Of a DNA stretch of 64,000 nt, positions 8,179-16,860 are shown one piece after another. The stretch lies in NCBI RefSeq assembly GCF_010501065.1, contig NZ_QVMM01000002.1:158238-222237 (forward strand), in the 5' to 3' direction. Positions within the stretch are counted from its first letter, which is position 1. The number at the start of each line of letters is the position of its first letter. The stretch is from Dysgonomonas sp. 216. GTDB taxonomy: Bacteria; Bacteroidota; Bacteroidia; Bacteroidales; Dysgonomonadaceae. The translations under genes and the position numbers were made by a program. The notes beneath the pieces are model-generated. The model saw nothing but the letters and a program-made list of their open reading frames with translations, did not search any database and was not told where the DNA came from.

Positions 8179-10167
8179 TTATAACTGTTGATTTTTCTTA
8201 TACGATTTATACTTCTTCAAATCCGTTTTTGTTGCCGGCGTAAAATGTACGGCACACCCGCCACTAGGTTTCAGGTTGAATTGTAAAACATCTTTATCAG
8301 ATACTATCAGGCGCGTTATCTTTACTTTTGTTTTGGTTTTTATGGCGTCATCATCGGTATAGATATTAGCCACATACTTTTGCCCGTTTGTTAAAAACAA
8401 TAAGGGAGTTTCAACCCTGCGGGCGTTGTTATTGCCCAATGTACCCAAAAACCAATCGGTATTCGAACGGCGTGCTATTGTTACAAACTCGCCAATTTCG
8501 CCGTCCAAGGCCTTAGTGTCGTCCCACACGGCTTTTACGGTGTCAAAAAATTCTATTTCGGGTTCTCCGTTATACATCGACGGTTTATCGTACCAATATA
8601 TAAATTGCAACGGGCTGTAATATACGGCTGCCATTGCCAGTTGATGCGCATGAGTTGTTTTTATCCGATCATTGTAATAACATATTGTATAATCGCCTGC
8701 CCCTGCCAGAAAACGGGTAAACGGCAATGTGCTGTTGTGGGTAGCATCGGGCATTTCCTCGTTGCCGCGTATACCTTCCTGTGTCAGCAAATTAGGATAA
8801 GTGCGACTAAAACCTGTAGGGCGGTATTCATCGTGAACATCCACCAGCATCTCATACTCGGCACATTTTTTTACTGCATTGTGCAGCCATGTCGACCAAT
8901 GCTGATTTCCAATCTGCACAAATCCGAACTTGATACCTTTAATACCCCATTTTTTGTAAAGCGGAAGTATTTCGTCCAGTTGGAGATAAAGTGCCCGTTG
9001 ATTAACATAAACAAATATGCCGATACCTTTACTCGCGGCATAGCTTGTGAGAGCCGGAAAGTCTATATCTTTATCGGGATGAACTTTCGTTGCATCCGAG
9101 TCGATGTTTTTTTCTAATCCGTACCATCCAGCATCCAGATGTACATACTGCAAACCTCTTTCCGCAGCAAAATCGACACAGGCAATTGCTTCACTTTGAC
9201 TTAAGCCCGAACGAATTACCTTGCCGGGCTTAATCCATGAAGTATCTTTTATTTTATTAGATGGGTTCAGGTTTAAAATAAGGTCGTTATTGTTTATTAA
9301 ATCTACCGGTTTTTCGGCAGCCATAATTACCCTCCACGGCGTAAGGTAAGGAGTAATAACATCTGCACATCCGTACATAGACAACTGTAATGCATTGTTT
9401 TTCTTTTTGCTCAAACGGAATTTACCACGAACATAGTCGACCATTTCGGCTTCGGCAAGAGCTACCGTCAATCCGTTTTTCAGTTTCATTGTCAGCGGGC
9501 GTTCGCATTCGTCCGTCCAGTTTTTTAAAGGCAGTAATAAATAAGGGCCTTGTGCCCAACGCTCGTAGTAAGCCATTGTACCTTCGGGGAGTGTAAACTG
9601 AGATTGTTCTCCCACTATATGCAGAAATAGCCCGTTGGTAGCTTCGGGAAAAAAATAGCGGAAAGCAACTCCTTCGTTATAGGCACGGATAACAACATTC
9701 ATCATATAGTAACGGCTTCTGTCATAATCGCCTTGTAGCGCTTTGTTGCTATCGATATGCCCCTTTTTGAACTTGAGGACTATTTCGTTGTAATTATCCC
9801 TAATCTCTGAGCGTTCGCCGTATACAGGCTTCCATGTTTGATCCGACGACGACTTTTCGTCCCCAATAAAATCAAGGTTCTCGCCCCATATCCGGTAATC
9901 ATCGTTCGGTATTGCTAAAGCAGCTTCAAGCAAACGGCTTTCAATCAATACACCCAATTCGGATTCCTCTATTACAGATTTGCCTTTAAAAGACACCGTG
10001 TAATACATCTGTTTTGTTTCGTCAGAAAATTGTTTCTGATAGAACGTAAATTCATAATTACCGTCGGGCGAAGCCAACACTTTGTGCGTTGACTCTATAA
10101 TTGTTTGAGAGCGAGTAGCTAGTGGCAACAGACAAAATAAAGCAAGGAATAAGTTTAAACGAGTCAT
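8179..10167 (-). CDS. GH97 alpha-glycosidase, SusB-like (inverting) subgroup
   Basis: The 662-aa product has a signal peptide (to about residue 20). A GH97 N-terminal beta-super-sandwich covers about 25-280, a catalytic barrel with YVHLDAGWYG and VDVHDEYRPTGFSRTYPNLL covers about 300-560, and a C-terminal beta domain ends the protein. In retaining GH97 enzymes the strand-4 motif carries an aspartate nucleophile. Here the segment reads IKFGFVQIG with glycine at residue 415, while the downstream HDEYRP and QEGIRGNEE glutamates are kept. By family knowledge this points to the inverting SusB-type subgroup (alpha-glucosidase) rather than the retaining alpha-galactosidases. It probably acts in the periplasm. 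Confidence 0.85.
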   Translation of the reverse strand: MTRLNLFLALFCLLPLATRSQTIIESTHKVLASPDGNYEFTFYQKQFSDETKQMYYTVSFKGKSVIEESELGVLIESRLLEAALAIPNDDYRIWGENLDFIGDEKSSSDQTWKPVYGERSEIRDNYNEIVLKFKKGHIDSNKALQGDYDRSRYYMMNVVIRAYNEGVAFRYFFPEATNGLFLHIVGEQSQFTLPEGTMAYYERWAQGPYLLLPLKNWTDECERPLTMKLKNGLTVALAEAEMVDYVRGKFRLSKKKNNALQLSMYGCADVITPYLTPWRVIMAAEKPVDLINNNDLILNLNPSNKIKDTSWIKPGKVIRSGLSQSEAIACVDFAAERGLQYVHLDAGWYGLEKNIDSDATKVHPDKDIDFPALTSYAASKGIGIFVYVNQRALYLQLDEILPLYKKWGIKGIKFGFVQIGNQHWSTWLHNAVKKCAEYEMLVDVHDEYRPTGFSRTYPNLLTQEGIRGNEEMPDATHNSTLPFTRFLAGAGDYTICYYNDRIKTTHAHQLAMAAVYYSPLQFIYWYDKPSMYNGEPEIEFFDTVKAVWDDTKALDGEIGEFVTIARRSNTDWFLGTLGNNNARRVETPLLFLTNGQKYVANIYTDDDAIKTKTKVKITRLIVSDKDVLQFNLKPSGGCAVHFTPATKTDLKKYKSYKKNQQL

Positions 10168-10219
10168 ATTCTTAATTTATTAGTTTTATGATACAATATC
10201 AGTTTAGGCACGTAGCTGT

Positions 10220-11347
10220 TTATAAGCCTTCGGGACGATCCTTTTGCCCGATAGCATCTCTTATAATTAGAGGGATTGATGCACTCTCGTAAAACGACGA
10301 AAATCTGTTTGCATTTGCCTTATGTACGTTTACTTTTGCCAATATAAATCCGTAGACGTTGTTTTTCCTGTCAGCCCAAGGATATGCTCCCGCCCATCCG
10401 GGACTGCTCATCAGGGTTGCATTCCTGTTGGCATCAATTTCCTCGCGCCATATACCTAAGCCATAAGCATCGTTATGAAAGTTTTGCCGCACAGTAGCAG
10501 CAAACTCGGGTTGATGCAAAAAAGCACCTTTAATCTGATCCGACTCTATCTCTTTCACCGCTTCGACCGATAATACTTGCTTGCCGTTAAACAGCCCGTT
10601 ATTAATAAACATGCTGAGAAAGTTTGAAAAATCGTGAACCGAAGTTTTAAAACCTCCGCCCAACATCGGACTAAAACCTCCCTCGCTACTGACAGGCACA
10701 AAACGAGAATATTTCATCCCTAAGGGCATAGCCAGTTTTTCCTGAAATATTGTTTCCCAATCCTTGCCGGTTGCTATTTCGGCCATACGCCCGGCAACCT
10801 GCATAGCCAGTCCGCCATACTTGTATTTAGTTCCGGGCAAGGTATCCGACGGTAAATCTGCGATATGCGAAACAGCCTCTTCCAATGTTTGATAATCATC
10901 GCGTTTTCGTCCTGCAGGCTGATAATCAGGGTAACCTGCCGTATGCGACAACAATTGCCGAAGAGTAGCTTCGCCTTTAGCATCGGTAAATGCGGGTAAA
11001 TATTTTTTTACCTTATCGTCCCACGATAGTTTTCCATCATCAACAACTGCTGCAATTGTTGCCGCAACAATCCATTTTCCGGCAGAAGCTACATGGCGTG
11101 CTGTTGTATCGGTATAATTGCCGTAACACGATTCAAAAAAAACTTCATTGTCTTTCACTACCCGTATTGCAACACCTTCGTAGTATCCGCTATCTACCCA
11201 CGACGCTATTTTTTCGTCAAGAGACTTCAAAGCAGGAAGTTCTGCCCGAAGGTCAGAGTCTTTTTTTCGGTTATCGTTACAACCCAATAAAATAACATGC
11301 AGCAAAACTGCTAAACAATAATATATGTAGCTCTTTTTCATCAACAT
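10220..11347 (-). CDS. Beta-lactamase-fold serine hydrolase (probable esterase), lipoprotein
   Basis: The 375-aa product has a lipoprotein signal (LLHVILLGC, Cys23). Its serine beta-lactamase/class C fold carries the S-x-x-K motif SAGK at 88-91, a YKYGG segment in the place of the Y-x-N motif, and LSHTAGYPDY, typical of the family. In PULs such proteins are more likely esterases or peptidase-like hydrolases than antibiotic-resistance enzymes; that is inference. The ATG at 11347 directly follows the TAA of the upstream hydrolase with no gap; an in-frame ATG at 11341 (MKKSYIYY) is equally possible. It belongs to the left-arm operon. Confidence 0.8.
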   Translation of the reverse strand: MLMKKSYIYYCLAVLLHVILLGCNDNRKKDSDLRAELPALKSLDEKIASWVDSGYYEGVAIRVVKDNEVFFESCYGNYTDTTARHVASAGKWIVAATIAAVVDDGKLSWDDKVKKYLPAFTDAKGEATLRQLLSHTAGYPDYQPAGRKRDDYQTLEEAVSHIADLPSDTLPGTKYKYGGLAMQVAGRMAEIATGKDWETIFQEKLAMPLGMKYSRFVPVSSEGGFSPMLGGGFKTSVHDFSNFLSMFINNGLFNGKQVLSVEAVKEIESDQIKGAFLHQPEFAATVRQNFHNDAYGLGIWREEIDANRNATLMSSPGWAGAYPWADRKNNVYGFILAKVNVHKANANRFSSFYESASIPLIIRDAIGQKDRPEGL

Positions 11348-12946
11348 TTATTTTTCGATATAAAAACTTCGCTCCACAGCCTCGGCTGTCTGAATTTTAT
11401 CGCCTACTGTTCGTCCATATTGCCAGGCTACAACAGTTACTTTTATCGGATATTTCGCTCGTGGCGGAATTTTGTTTATTTGCAAGTAGTTCTTTTTTTC
11501 GTCAACAACCGCAGGACCTTCTTTTACATAGTAATAAACCGGCAAACCGCTATCGGCATAAGCATTAAGCTTCACTTTTTTAGTATTCGCTTTTATATTG
11601 GTTATCGGGGCAAATGTTATAGACTGTGCCCTCCCCTCTTTATTTGGGTACGGTATACGGATGTTTAACTGCTGCACTGCACTCTTATAAACAGCATCGC
11701 CCTTGTTATGGGCAATAAACCACATATCGCCTGTGCGTTTATTATTATTAAGCCCCATTCGGTAAAAACGCACCGTAAACGTTGTATCGTTCACTTTTGT
11801 CACAGGTCCGCATAAGCGGTCGATGCTTATTTTTCCTACCGACGAATGTTCGGTTGTTATATTCTGACGCAACGAATCGGAATAAACAGCCGCCAGATTA
11901 AACGTCACTCCATCTTCTTTCGGATAAAAACCGATATTGCTTTTACCCGACAGTGCTTGCTGTCTGTCTTGTATATAACTTATATACTGAAACCTCTTTC
12001 CTCTCGATTCGGCATAATACTTTTCGGTTTGGTTTGCTATTTCCTCGTCGAAATACCAAAATGCATCGTGAGTATCTCCTTCATATTCCGAAAACGGAGC
12101 AGCCTCTGCCCTGTTTTGTTGGTTCGAGTACCAGCGTTGGGCCAGCCAGCCCTTGTTTATATCCACTTTTTTCAATTCCTGTTGTGCATCGGTCAACCTG
12201 TACCGAGCCGCCTTTTTCAAAAATAGGGAAATGTAACTTACCACCTCGTCAGACACATCGAAATGTCCGTGTCCGGCATCGCATAAAAACGATATACAAC
12301 TTTGAGGGTACATCAACCTGAATGCCAATGCTGGGTTTACCCTTGCTTCCCACCATTCGTACTCGCCCTGCACCATTAACGACGGTATTCCGTCAATATT
12401 TCGTGTTCTCCCCCATTCGAGATTACTACCTCCATAACCTGTAAGATTGGTACGTGGCGCATCGCCATGATACGAAACAACAGCCAACGTGCGGTTAGAA
12501 TTCCATGCAGCAAAGTTCCATGGAAAAGTAGCCATTGCCGAATGCCCTAAAGGTACTATCGGTGCAGTTTGCAACTCCTCATAACCACTAACATCTGCCA
12601 TATCTGCCAGCATTTTATCAAAAATATCCTGACACCCATTATTAACATCCCATTGCTGTTCGAATCCCGGACTTACCCAAACAACCGCAAAACCTAACTC
12701 GCTCATAGCGTCGCGAAACACAGGATGTTCAAATATCGTTTCTTCGCACATATTATGCTGCCCGAAAACTACAGCCCTAACCCGCTCACAATTTGACGGA
12801 ATCCACAAAAAAGCACGGGGATGATCGTTTGTCTCTCCCGAAACAAATTTCTCCACCTCGACCGACCATTGCCACTCCGAAGGATATACATTTAAGCTGA
12901 AAGCAGAAAAGATTGCTATAAGAATTATTATAGTGTTTTTTTTCAT
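11348..12946 (-). CDS. Secreted alpha/beta hydrolase (carbohydrate-esterase-like), first gene of left operon
   Basis: I place the start at 12946 because MKKNTIIILIAIFSAFSLNV is a good signal peptide; the frame is open up to 13018 but the extra 24 residues look like leader DNA. The resulting 532-aa protein has an alpha/beta-hydrolase core. The nucleophile elbow is GHSAMA (Ser136), VFGQHNM fits the oxyanion-hole region, and GHGHFD supplies the catalytic histidine. The last ~100 residues form a beta-sandwich of unknown role. Such enzymes often remove acetyl, methyl or feruloyl groups before glycosidases act. Neighbours are the beta-lactamase-like hydrolase directly downstream and the divergent 1191-aa gene upstream. 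Confidence 0.7.
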   Translation of the reverse strand: MKKNTIIILIAIFSAFSLNVYPSEWQWSVEVEKFVSGETNDHPRAFLWIPSNCERVRAVVFGQHNMCEETIFEHPVFRDAMSELGFAVVWVSPGFEQQWDVNNGCQDIFDKMLADMADVSGYEELQTAPIVPLGHSAMATFPWNFAAWNSNRTLAVVSYHGDAPRTNLTGYGGSNLEWGRTRNIDGIPSLMVQGEYEWWEARVNPALAFRLMYPQSCISFLCDAGHGHFDVSDEVVSYISLFLKKAARYRLTDAQQELKKVDINKGWLAQRWYSNQQNRAEAAPFSEYEGDTHDAFWYFDEEIANQTEKYYAESRGKRFQYISYIQDRQQALSGKSNIGFYPKEDGVTFNLAAVYSDSLRQNITTEHSSVGKISIDRLCGPVTKVNDTTFTVRFYRMGLNNNKRTGDMWFIAHNKGDAVYKSAVQQLNIRIPYPNKEGRAQSITFAPITNIKANTKKVKLNAYADSGLPVYYYVKEGPAVVDEKKNYLQINKIPPRAKYPIKVTVVAWQYGRTVGDKIQTAEAVERSFYIEK

Positions 12947-13024
12947 AAGGTTCATAGAAATAACTTTATATACAAAAGCCAATATATTCAGAATACAAAA
13001 ATGCCACTTTTTCATCATAAATAG

Positions 13025-13057
13025 TGGTACGTTTTAATCCAAAAAATGTGACATTTT
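13025..13057. promoter_or_regulatory. Degenerate operator half and perfect 7-1-7 palindrome in the divergent region
   Basis: Between the left operon and the 1191-aa gene, TGGTACGTTTT at 13025-13035 resembles one half of the 39-bp operator read on the minus strand. AAAATGT-G-ACATTTT at 13043-13057 is a perfect inverted repeat. Either may take part in control of the leftward operon. The other operator half is not conserved, so this is only a candidate. Confidence 0.35.
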
Positions 13058-13101
13058 ACACCACCCTACCCTTTTACAGCCAACTAAATATACTACCACC
13101 T

Positions 13102-13167
13102 CAACAAAACATCCCATATATTGATACAAATTACCCTATAAAACACAACTTATTCTCACTATTTTTG
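13102..13167 (+). promoter_or_regulatory. HTCS operator copy A and -7 box for the 1191-aa gene
   Basis: A 39-bp element at 13102-13140 has the blocks CAACAAAA, CCCA, ATTGA and CCTATA. The same blocks in the same phase occur at 20961-20999 and, on the minus strand, at 39074-39112. Exactly 19 nt after it is TATTTTTG (13160-13167), a perfect match to the Bacteroidetes -7 consensus TAnnTTTG. No TTTG is visible at -33, as expected where an activator takes over that contact. The ATG lies 42 bp downstream. Confidence 0.7.
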
Positions 13168-13208
13168 CACATTATACTATATACTATTGCTTAAAACATT
13201 TTTAAACC

Positions 13209-16200
13209 ATGATCATGAAAAAAACCCTGATTCTCTTTCTATGTATATCTGTTAATTTTTTCAATTTACAATCCCAGAATACCCTGATTGATGTAATCAC
13301 GTTTGGCAATCAAAAATCTGAAGCCGAACACTCTTTTTCCGGAAAACAAACCCACATAAAAGAAAATGCCGCTTTGGGGCAATCGGCACGAATTACTGAA
13401 CGAATGCCAGACAACCATGAAAAAGGAGGAGATTTAACATTTACCATAAAAGTAGACCCCACATACCAAAATTACCTGACTGTAAAATTCTGGGGTTCCG
13501 ATACCTGCAGCGTTTTGAATAAGGTATTTATAGATGGAAAACAAATAGGTTATAACCGCACTGCCGACTATGGCCCGTTTAACAATAGTTATTCCGACGC
13601 ACTGCCCGACAGGTTTTACTATGTTACAACTTTACTGCCTTTTAATATGACAAAAGGAAAAGAAAAGGTGGAACTCACAATAACATCGGAAGGAAAGCAA
13701 GTTAACCGTCAGGTGTATAAAGGATATGTACACACAAATCCTTACATCGATTTTTCGAACGAAAAGCAAGGCACTAAACACATTGATTTGGAAAACATTG
13801 TAGCCAAAGGACTTAGCGAAAACGACAAAAACACTTTATTGGCTCAATACAGGGAAAAACAAATTGAGGATTTCAATAAATTCTCGAAAAAATTAGACGA
13901 TGACCCACTCGCTAAAATTTCGATTGTAAAATATCAAGATGAATTAAGATACTATGCATTGAGTCTGCTTGAACCTTGGTGTCCCGCTCAGACAAACGAA
14001 GAAAAGAAGAAAGTATTATTTCGTATATTTCAGGTTATAGACAATTACGTAATAGATTATTACAAAGATTATCGATTGGTGACCCGAGGAGGACATCAGG
14101 GCGACTGGGGAGGTTATCTGGGCGCACTGGGCGAAGCTCTGTATATAGTTGAAAATTACATAAACGACGATAATGTTTTGGGGCAATCCGAATTCAATAA
14201 GTTTCTCGATCAGCAATTCAAAACAAACACAAAAGAAAGCAAATATTCGTTGCCCGAAGCCGACTGGGCCGGCAAAACACTAACCAGAAGATCGGCATGG
14301 GAAAGAGCATTTAAGGCAAACTACGATTTTGCCCGTGCACGCCTGTCGTACATTTACAATCAGGTTTATTACACCTACGATGGAGCATGGAAATCGCACG
14401 AAGGATTCAGAATTATAAATTCTGATTTTTACGAAGGAAAAGAACGCAGCCACCAAATTTTGAAAGAAGCATTGGGAATGGGCCCGTTTTTGGGCGAAGA
14501 AGTTTTAGTTGCTCCCGACGGACGCGAACTGAACTTGTTCCACTCTTTGTTCTATCACGACAGGGAAGCATTCTTTACCGATGACTTTATTTTTATTGTG
14601 GCAAAAGGGCTTGCAAAAAGCAAATTAGACAAAGACGGCAACATAGTTCGAAGATTGCCCTACGGAAAACACTATTACGGCATATCGGAAACAGGACTGA
14701 CCAAAGAGAATGGATATGTTGGCAACTACGGCGAAACCCCCAATTATCTGTCCGAATGGTTTTACAGAACCCTAAATCACAAAGGCGACGAAGAGATGAA
14801 CGACGAAATATTGAAACTTGCATTACTAAATGTACATGCCAGAGGATTTGCCCGCTACACATCGACCGACGAAAACAACAAGCGAATAATGCGTATGCAA
14901 CAGGTTGTAGACAACCGCAACTCGGGCTACCCCGGCATGTATGCATATGCAATAAGGGTTTCGACAAACAAAATGCTACATTTTGCTTCGCTCGAAAAAC
15001 ATATGGTAGAGAACGAAAAAAGATATTCGTCGCCCGAATGGAACAAATATTGGAAATATGCAGCCGAAATAGTAGGCTTTGCACAACAACAATTACTCGA
15101 CAATCAGTACTTTCCCGGTTCGATAGAAAAAGGACGGGCAAATGCATTATTAAACCTGAGAAAATATGATTATGTGTTACCCGAAACCTATAAATACCTC
15201 ACTTCGGGGCGTTCGGCTTTCACTCGTTTCAAAAATGTACAGGCTGGCTACATACACCCGCTAACAAACTTCAACTATTATACCGACAACGAGTTGAAAC
15301 AATTGCACGTCGACAAAAAAGATTACGAACAACTGGCTTGGGCCGACATCGATTGTATGATGGCTGTGGTTCGCGATGGAGACAATGTGCTGACCGGAGT
15401 ATTCAATTTTCAGAACAGAGCCTTTTCGGGTGTAGGAAAAATACATGTGCAGAAAAAGAATTACGACCACATTGTGCATCTGGCTACAAAAGCGAAATTT
15501 ATATATAACGACTATTACCTGCGCATGAACTCGACCTACATGGATTTTATTGCCAATGTTAACGATGTTTATACTTATAGCCCTCAGGCGTTAGCCGGAG
15601 AAATATGCCCTATCACATACCAACCGGGCGTAGGAAAAGTGGTTCGCGAAAATTTCGAAGTAGATCATCCCTACTCGGCTTTCCCCGATTATCTGGAAGC
15701 ACAGTACGGAGAATACCTTTTTGTTTTCAACACAACACGCAAGCAATATGGCAACGAACAAACCTACGAGGTAGAATTGCCTAAAGAATATAAAAAAGGT
15801 AAAATACTAGACCTGATAAGTGGCAAACAGCTAAATGTAAAGAAGAACAAAGTAACGGTTTCGCCAAATTCGGCACTTGTACTAAAACTAAATAAAGACT
15901 CTTATTTCGACTTTACACCTTATCCGGTAGACTTTGTTACAGCCCTACATGGCAACAACAAAGTGGCATTAAGTTGGAAACCTGCCCATGGAGCTACATC
16001 GTATACCGTAAAAAGGGCTTTCGCCGAAGATGGTAAATACGAAACAATTGCCGAAAACATTCAAACCGAATATTTTGAAGATTCGGACATAACAAACGGA
16101 ACATTGGCGTTCTACAAAATTGTACCGGTTAATAATTATGGTAAAAGCTGGGACTCTTACAGAGCAAAAGCAAACCTAACTAAACCAACTATAAACGACG

Positions 16201-16784
16201 CAAAATGGAGAGAAGATGCCATTGGTAATATATCGACAGGTAAAGCCGAAATAAACGACTCGAAAATATTGATACACGACACCGACGGATACGGACTTGG
16301 TGAAGGAGACGATTACATGATCGAAACCCGCGACATTGAAGATTCTTTTATGTTTGTACACACCATAGCTAACGGAGATGTTGAGTTTTCGGCAAAAATA
16401 ACCCCACGAAGAGCTTTAATGCACGGAATAATGTTCCGCGACCAGCTAACAGCAAACACAAGATACATATTTTTGGGAACCAACCAGTTTGGGCAAATTG
16501 TATTTCAAAGCCGCACACGGGATACACGTCACGAGTTTCACAGCTACAAGCTGAGCCCGTATAACGTTTCGTTGCCCGGACACATAATTAATGAATATCC
16601 GTACATTAAATTAAAACGAAACGCCAAAGATCATATTATTACCGGATATATATCTAAAGACGGAACAAACTGGCAAAGCGTTGGCGAATTATTCACTCCA
16701 TTCCCAATGGCCATATACATAGGAGTTAGTGCAGCCGGTGCACAAAAGGCCGAATTTGATAACATTGAAGCAATATTTAATTAA
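13209..16784 (+). CDS. Large secreted multidomain protein, candidate carbohydrate-active enzyme of unknown family
   Basis: The 1191-aa product has a signal peptide (MKKTLILFLCISVNFF from the second ATG at 13215). An N-terminal beta-rich, CBM-like part (about 30-200) is followed by a large helical region (about 210-700). That region has repeated W, Y and H clusters such as GGHQGDWGGYLGALGEALY and GNYGETPNYLSEWFYRTL, suggesting an alpha/alpha toroid as in many lyases. A beta region to about 905, a fibronectin-III-like domain (about 915-1000, VALSWKPAHGATSYTVKRAF) and a C-terminal concanavalin-like domain (about 1040-1191) complete it. I cannot place the central part in a named family. Operator copy A directly upstream ties it to the PUL. 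It may supply one of the lyase activities implied by GH88. Confidence 0.7.
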   Translation: MIMKKTLILFLCISVNFFNLQSQNTLIDVITFGNQKSEAEHSFSGKQTHIKENAALGQSARITERMPDNHEKGGDLTFTIKVDPTYQNYLTVKFWGSDTCSVLNKVFIDGKQIGYNRTADYGPFNNSYSDALPDRFYYVTTLLPFNMTKGKEKVELTITSEGKQVNRQVYKGYVHTNPYIDFSNEKQGTKHIDLENIVAKGLSENDKNTLLAQYREKQIEDFNKFSKKLDDDPLAKISIVKYQDELRYYALSLLEPWCPAQTNEEKKKVLFRIFQVIDNYVIDYYKDYRLVTRGGHQGDWGGYLGALGEALYIVENYINDDNVLGQSEFNKFLDQQFKTNTKESKYSLPEADWAGKTLTRRSAWERAFKANYDFARARLSYIYNQVYYTYDGAWKSHEGFRIINSDFYEGKERSHQILKEALGMGPFLGEEVLVAPDGRELNLFHSLFYHDREAFFTDDFIFIVAKGLAKSKLDKDGNIVRRLPYGKHYYGISETGLTKENGYVGNYGETPNYLSEWFYRTLNHKGDEEMNDEILKLALLNVHARGFARYTSTDENNKRIMRMQQVVDNRNSGYPGMYAYAIRVSTNKMLHFASLEKHMVENEKRYSSPEWNKYWKYAAEIVGFAQQQLLDNQYFPGSIEKGRANALLNLRKYDYVLPETYKYLTSGRSAFTRFKNVQAGYIHPLTNFNYYTDNELKQLHVDKKDYEQLAWADIDCMMAVVRDGDNVLTGVFNFQNRAFSGVGKIHVQKKNYDHIVHLATKAKFIYNDYYLRMNSTYMDFIANVNDVYTYSPQALAGEICPITYQPGVGKVVRENFEVDHPYSAFPDYLEAQYGEYLFVFNTTRKQYGNEQTYEVELPKEYKKGKILDLISGKQLNVKKNKVTVSPNSALVLKLNKDSYFDFTPYPVDFVTALHGNNKVALSWKPAHGATSYTVKRAFAEDGKYETIAENIQTEYFEDSDITNGTLAFYKIVPVNNYGKSWDSYRAKANLTKPTINDAKWREDAIGNISTGKAEINDSKILIHDTDGYGLGEGDDYMIETRDIEDSFMFVHTIANGDVEFSAKITPRRALMHGIMFRDQLTANTRYIFLGTNQFGQIVFQSRTRDTRHEFHSYKLSPYNVSLPGHIINEYPYIKLKRNAKDHIITGYISKDGTNWQSVGELFTPFPMAIYIGVSAAGAQKAEFDNIEAIFN

Positions 16785-16825
16785 TATTATACAACCAAAT
16801 AGGCCGAGGCAACAGGCTTTTTTTG

Positions 16826-16833
16826 TAACTTTG
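16826..16833 (+). promoter_or_regulatory. Probable -7 box of the HTCS gene
   Basis: TAACTTTG matches the Bacteroidetes -7 consensus TAnnTTTG and lies 27 bp before the ATG at 16861. No clear -33 TTTG is seen at the usual distance. There is no copy of the 39-bp operator here, consistent with constitutive low expression of the regulator. Confidence 0.45.
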
Positions 16834-16860
16834 GTTAGTTATTTTACATATTTTGTGTGC

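Noticed and set aside
10220..11347. Antibiotic-resistance beta-lactamase
   Set aside because: The SxxK motif is shared by many esterases and peptidases; the gene is embedded in a sugar-degradation operon and encodes a lipoprotein.
13209..16784. Assigning the 1191-aa protein to a specific lyase family such as PL27
   Set aside because: Context and fold impression are suggestive, but no motif I can verify by eye supports a named family.
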